Origin: Cryptomeria japonica
Lineage: Eukaryota > Streptophyta > Pinopsida > Cupressales > Cupressaceae
Direction: 5' to 3'
NCBI RefSeq assembly: GCF_030272615.1
Contig: NC_081415.1
Location: 193,486,695-193,550,694 of the forward strand
Length of the DNA: 64,000 nt
Part shown: positions 60,649-64,000 of the stretch, piece after piece
Position numbering within the stretch: the first letter of the stretch is position 1
Layout: every line of letters starts with the position of its first letter
Notes under the pieces: model-generated
Seen by the model: the letters and a program-made list of their open reading frames with translations, nothing else
Databases searched by the model: none
Told to the model about the DNA's origin: nothing
Made by a program: the position numbers and the translations under genes

Positions 60649-61446
60649 ACTGCAACAGAGTACTTTACCAAGTGGATTGAAGTAGTCCCCATGACCACAG
60701 TGATTGGGAAACAAATTGCCTCTTTTATCCTTAATTATCTGATCTGCAGATATGGCATTCCAAGTTCCATCATCACAGACAATGGGTGACCTTTCAAAAA
60801 TCAGGATGTGAGAGAACTATGTGAATGATTCAAAATCCAACATCGTTTCTCTACACCATACTACCCATAGAGAAATGGTCAGGCAGAAGCATCCAACAAA
60901 ACGATAGTGAAAATTTTAAAGAAGACAGTGAATGATGCAGGCAAAGATTGGCATGTACAACTCAATCCAGCACTTTGGGCATACAAAACTAGCATCTGTA
61001 CACCTACAGGAGCTGCACCATATTCATTAGTATATGGATCAGAAGCAATTTTACCCTTGGAGGTAGGAATTCCATCTCTCAGAGTCTCTCTAAAAGGCTT
61101 AATCCTAGATGAAGAGTATCAAGTTAATCGACTGCAAGAGCTTGAGATTCTAGATGAAAGATGTCAACATGCCTACACTCATCTCAAAGCATATCAGCAA
61201 CATATGTGCAGGAGCTACAACCACAAGGTCATTCCCAGAATTTTTAAAATTGGTGATCTAGTACTCAAAGAAAATCCTAGAAATCAATAGGATCGGGAAA
61301 AGAAAGGGAAGTTTGAACCTAACTGGTTGGGTCCATGTGTCATCATCTCAGCCTATGGATCAGGCACCTATCAACTAACTACCTCAGAAGGAGATGTGCT
61401 CGACGAACCCACCAACAACATCCATTTGAAGAAATACTACACTTGA
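60649..61446 (+). pseudogene. Element C integrase, C-terminal part, broken
   Basis: Continues the integrase cut at 43414: ATEYFTKWIEVVP, SIITDNG and GQAEASNKT (second Asp and the Glu of the catalytic triad). Then come WAYKTSICTPTG, a chromodomain-free C-terminal linker (DLVLKENPRNQ), KFEPNWLGPCVI and HLKKYYT before TGA 61444-61446. In-frame stops replace expected CGA or CAG codons (ITDNG*PF, LCE*F, YP*RNG) and one lies after ENPRNQ. With 38313-43414 it forms one former open frame. Confidence 0.9.
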
Positions 61447-62422
61447 GTAGTCTAAATGCACGAAAAAAGTAAAAATACAAAAAAAATCAAAAAATTAGAA
61501 AAAGCAAAGAAAAAGATGCAATAAAAACAAATGGTGAAAACCTGGCAAACAGGCGCTATTGTGAGAGGACGGTTCCTTCATCTATTCTTATCAAACTTTT
61601 GTATCCATGCATCCAAGTCCTGTCGGCCATTGACCAACACCTTTATCAACCTAAGCATTATCTAGAACATACTTAGTGTAGTCACTATCCTTGTTTATCA
61701 CAAATTATTTCATCATATCTCACCATGGTTTGGTAATCACTGTACATATCCACGTTGGGCAATACCTTTAGCTAGGGGCAACATCGATCTGCATCCTGTC
61801 CTATCAACATATCACACATTGCAGTAGACTAGGCAAATCATGTCAAAACCAAAATTCAACAAAACATGAGGAAAATCAAACACGAATAAATTTAATGGAT
61901 TCACAACACACGACGGATGATTTTCTGAAGTAACAAATGTTTGCATCTTGCATGAAGTTTTGACTATTTTTGCATTTGAACTCTTTTTGAACTATTGGAT
62001 CCTCTACATTTTCTCAATGATGCATTGAGCTAGAGAAAGTAACGAGGACTCCAATATCTTTTTAGTCTTCTGTCTGGGAGGCGATCATTTGTATTGTACA
62101 AAGACTTGTCTCGAGACGTGATTCAAAGCACATCACTAAAGACATGATTCCACTTTGCACATACAAATGGTTTAATCTTGTCTGTTTATCCACAAGCAAC
62201 ATTCAGGTCATCCTGGTTCACTTATACCTTGACGCTTATGCTATCTTGCAATATCAAAAATCATGTAAAATTTTCTCAGGTCATTATGGTTCAATTATAC
62301 CATTATGCTTGTATAAATTTTCAACATATCCCAATAAACCAATGCTCAATGACGATATCTCCAAAAGAAAGCAAAACATGTGACTCTATCGGGATGACCA
62401 ATGCAGAATGAGGATGCTGAAT
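61447..62422 (+). other. Element C spacer after integrase
   Basis: A-rich at first, then mixed composition without a recognisable frame. The conserved hairpin stretch at 61531-61554 lies at its beginning. Confidence 0.5.
61531..61554 (+). other. Conserved 24-nt hairpin stretch downstream of integrase, element C
   Basis: Identical over 24 nt to 46878-46901 of element B (minus). The core CCTGGCAAACAGG can form a 4-bp stem with a GCAAA loop, 85 nt after the integrase stop. Confidence 0.75.
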
Positions 62423-62576
62423 TAGTTGCATATCATTTTACAATTAGTTGCATATCATTTTACAATTAGTTGCAAATCATTTTACAATCAATTGCATATC
62501 ATTTTACAGTTAGTTGCATCTCATGTTACAATTAGTTGCATATCATATTATAAATTAGTTGCATATCATACGTCTC
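62423..62576 (+). repeat. 22-bp tandem repeat in element C spacer
   Basis: About seven copies of AGTTGCATATCATTTTACAA plus two bases, the first two identical and later ones diverging. Confidence 0.92.
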
Positions 62577-62690
62577 ATTTTCAAGATACATCTCACATCA
62601 TATCATATCATGCATCTCATTTTCAAGATACATATCATATCCTATGTCTCATTTTCAAGATACATCTCATACATCTTGCATTATCACATC
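62577..62690 (+). repeat. Second tandem family in element C spacer
   Basis: TCTCATTTTCAAGATACAT recurs three times at 62576, 62608 and 62648, separated by CATAT-rich filler. Confidence 0.85.
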
Positions 62691-62782
62691 ATATTCATCA
62701 CATATAAAATTGCATTAGCATTGCATCATCATATAAAAAGCATCATCCATAACGCATCACATGAGGATCAAAGAAAATGGTG

Positions 62783-62784
<2 letters not shown>

Positions 62785-62828
<44 letters not shown>
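62785..62828 (+). repeat. (AT)22 microsatellite
   Basis: Uninterrupted AT dinucleotide run of 44 bp. Confidence 0.95.
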
Positions 62829-62831
<3 letters not shown>

Positions 62832-62912
62832 AAAATGATCAAATGTACAAAATATGTCATGTCTGTGCCCAACACAACAAAATGATCAAAAAAAGAATAG
62901 AGACAACGTCTC

Positions 62913-63876
62913 TCAGGTGTGACTATCTCTAGATGGTGATGGTCTCACAGCAGATGTCCTAGCACCTGGATCTCCAGGTGGATCCTGTCGAATAGGCCCT
63001 GTCACGCTACTGCTCTTTGTCCTCGACCCCGTCTCTCGGGATCGACTCGATCTTGAGGCTGTATAACTCGGAACTTGGCACTCCCTGCGCACCGCATCCT
63101 CATAGTGCCTCCTATAGTACTCTGCCTCCATGGCTCTCAAAACCAGCTCTCTCAAAGTGTCTCTCATTGGGCCACCTGCTGTCGCTCTCTGCAAACTCCC
63201 TGCAAGCTCCTCAACTCGGCCTAACTGCTCCAAAACTGTATCCCGCTCCATGGTCAGCTATGTGATCTGTCGCTGCTATACCAATAACTATGCCTGCAAT
63301 TGCCATACTGACAGCTATAGGGTCCTAATCTGCACATCCTCTCGATGAGTCAGGATCTAAATCTGAAGGGGCACCTTGGGAAGAAGTACTCCCCATTCTT
63401 CTCCCTGACCTCGGTATTGGTGGGGGTAGCACATCAGTCCTCCTCCTCTGAGCCGGTCGTCTCAACTCATCAGTCCCCCCCACCGCTGCTATCACCTCTC
63501 CTACTCTCTCCTCACCCCCCTTCATAATCACCAAACCTCCCTTCCCTCTATCCATCATAGCCCGTCGTACCACTCTCTCCACCCGAATCCCTCTATCCCC
63601 TCCATCTCTACCTCTGTCTCCTATCCTCCCCCGATCTCCTCTCCCTCATCGACCTCGACCCTCTCCTCCATCATCTCCCCCATCATCAAATCCTCCATCA
63701 CCACCTGCCTCCTCCTCATCATCATCAAAAGTGGGATGCATCTTCGCTGGATCTGATATCCTGGCCACTACACGAGCTGCAAACAATCTGGCAAACTCCT
63801 CCGTCATGCTCATATTTAATATCTTAGGGGCATAGTCCCATATCTGACCAGCTAGCTGAATGAACTCCTCTACCAC
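62913..63876 (-). pseudogene. Antisense coding remnant of element C (function unknown)
   Basis: Three adjoining frames on the strand opposite to gag-pol: 63876-63646, 63582-63325 (same frame, separated by a TGA), then 63251-62913 in another frame. The first encodes EEFARLFAARVVARISDPAK and an acidic Asp/Gly tail, the second a basic Arg-rich segment, and the third a charged helical stretch (RDTLRELVLRAMEAEYYRR). The DNA is much richer in GC than the rest of the window. Tat-group elements often carry antisense frames between pol and the 3' LTR. A link to plant mobile domain proteins is possible but not shown. Confidence 0.5.
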
Positions 63877-64000
63877 CGCTGCACTATCAAGAGTCGGTCC
63901 CCAATCCAGTATATCCTGCCTCCGTCGAGCATATAAGCAGGTCCCCTGTGGTATCCCCTACTGTCGTCCATACTATTGCAAAACTCAAGTGACTAGAAAT

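Larger units (their letters stand above)
32262..64000 (+). mobile_element. Element C: giant Ty3/gypsy (Tat/Ogre-like) element, 3' end outside window
   Basis: 5' LTR, primer site, 3-kb leader, gag, protease, reverse transcriptase, two RNase H domains and integrase follow in order on the plus strand. The second, archaeal-type RNase H is the mark of the Tat group. Element B is inserted in the integrase (43415-60648), and the reading continues at 60649. After integrase lie about 2.5 kb of spacer with tandem repeats and a GC-rich antisense coding remnant, again a Tat-type feature. The 3' LTR is not in the window. Many stop codons make it inactive. Confidence 0.88.

Overview
The window is nuclear DNA of a seed plant, most likely a gymnosperm. 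That placement is an inference from one intron-less DYW-class PPR gene with unusually uniform repeats, sitting in AT-rich intergenic DNA filled with very large nested LTR retrotransposons. I see only one gene that looks intact: the PPR-DYW gene at 4290-7067 (minus), a predicted organellar RNA-editing factor. Nearly everything else is transposable-element sequence in different states of decay.

Layout. 1-2425: an L1-type LINE on the minus strand, ORF1 plus the endonuclease part of ORF2, cut by the window edge. 2426-9366: the PPR gene and sparse flanking DNA. 9367-23642: an old Ty3/gypsy-type element on the minus strand ('A') with about 1.3-kb LTRs, into which a complete but inactive Ty1/copia element (12221-19395, target duplication TAATC) has inserted. 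24560-28748: a truncated gypsy remnant ('D', minus) with a long LTR and an initiator-Met-type primer-binding site. 28749-32261: degenerate tandem repeats and a minisatellite split by a solo LTR ('E', 30079-31506). 32262-64000: a very large gypsy element on the plus strand ('C') with dual RNase H domains, as in the Tat/Ogre group; its 3' LTR lies beyond the window. Its integrase is split at 43414/60649 by a second, related element on the minus strand ('B', 43415-60648). B has near-identical LTRs and a single-frame gag-pol broken almost only by stop codons. B's right LTR is itself interrupted by a 2-kb insertion of unclear class (58029-59995) and ends in an inverted, partly deleted LTR copy.

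Relative ages from LTR divergence judged by eye: A is oldest (roughly 85% identity), copia intermediate (about 91-92% over the first 300 bp), B youngest (about 98-99%). The nesting order agrees.

The most unusual signals are in the leaders of elements B and C, between primer-binding site and gag. Both carry regularly phased arrays of a short GCGC-centred motif. In B it is CAAWAGCGCT followed by 10 variable bases at an exact 20-bp period. In C it is AGCGCAT followed by 14 variable bases at an exact 21-bp period, in two clusters. Both elements also share an unassigned short reading frame upstream of gag, a G-patch-like segment inside the polyprotein, and an identical 24-nt hairpin-forming stretch downstream of integrase. 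None of these belongs to the standard LTR-element description.
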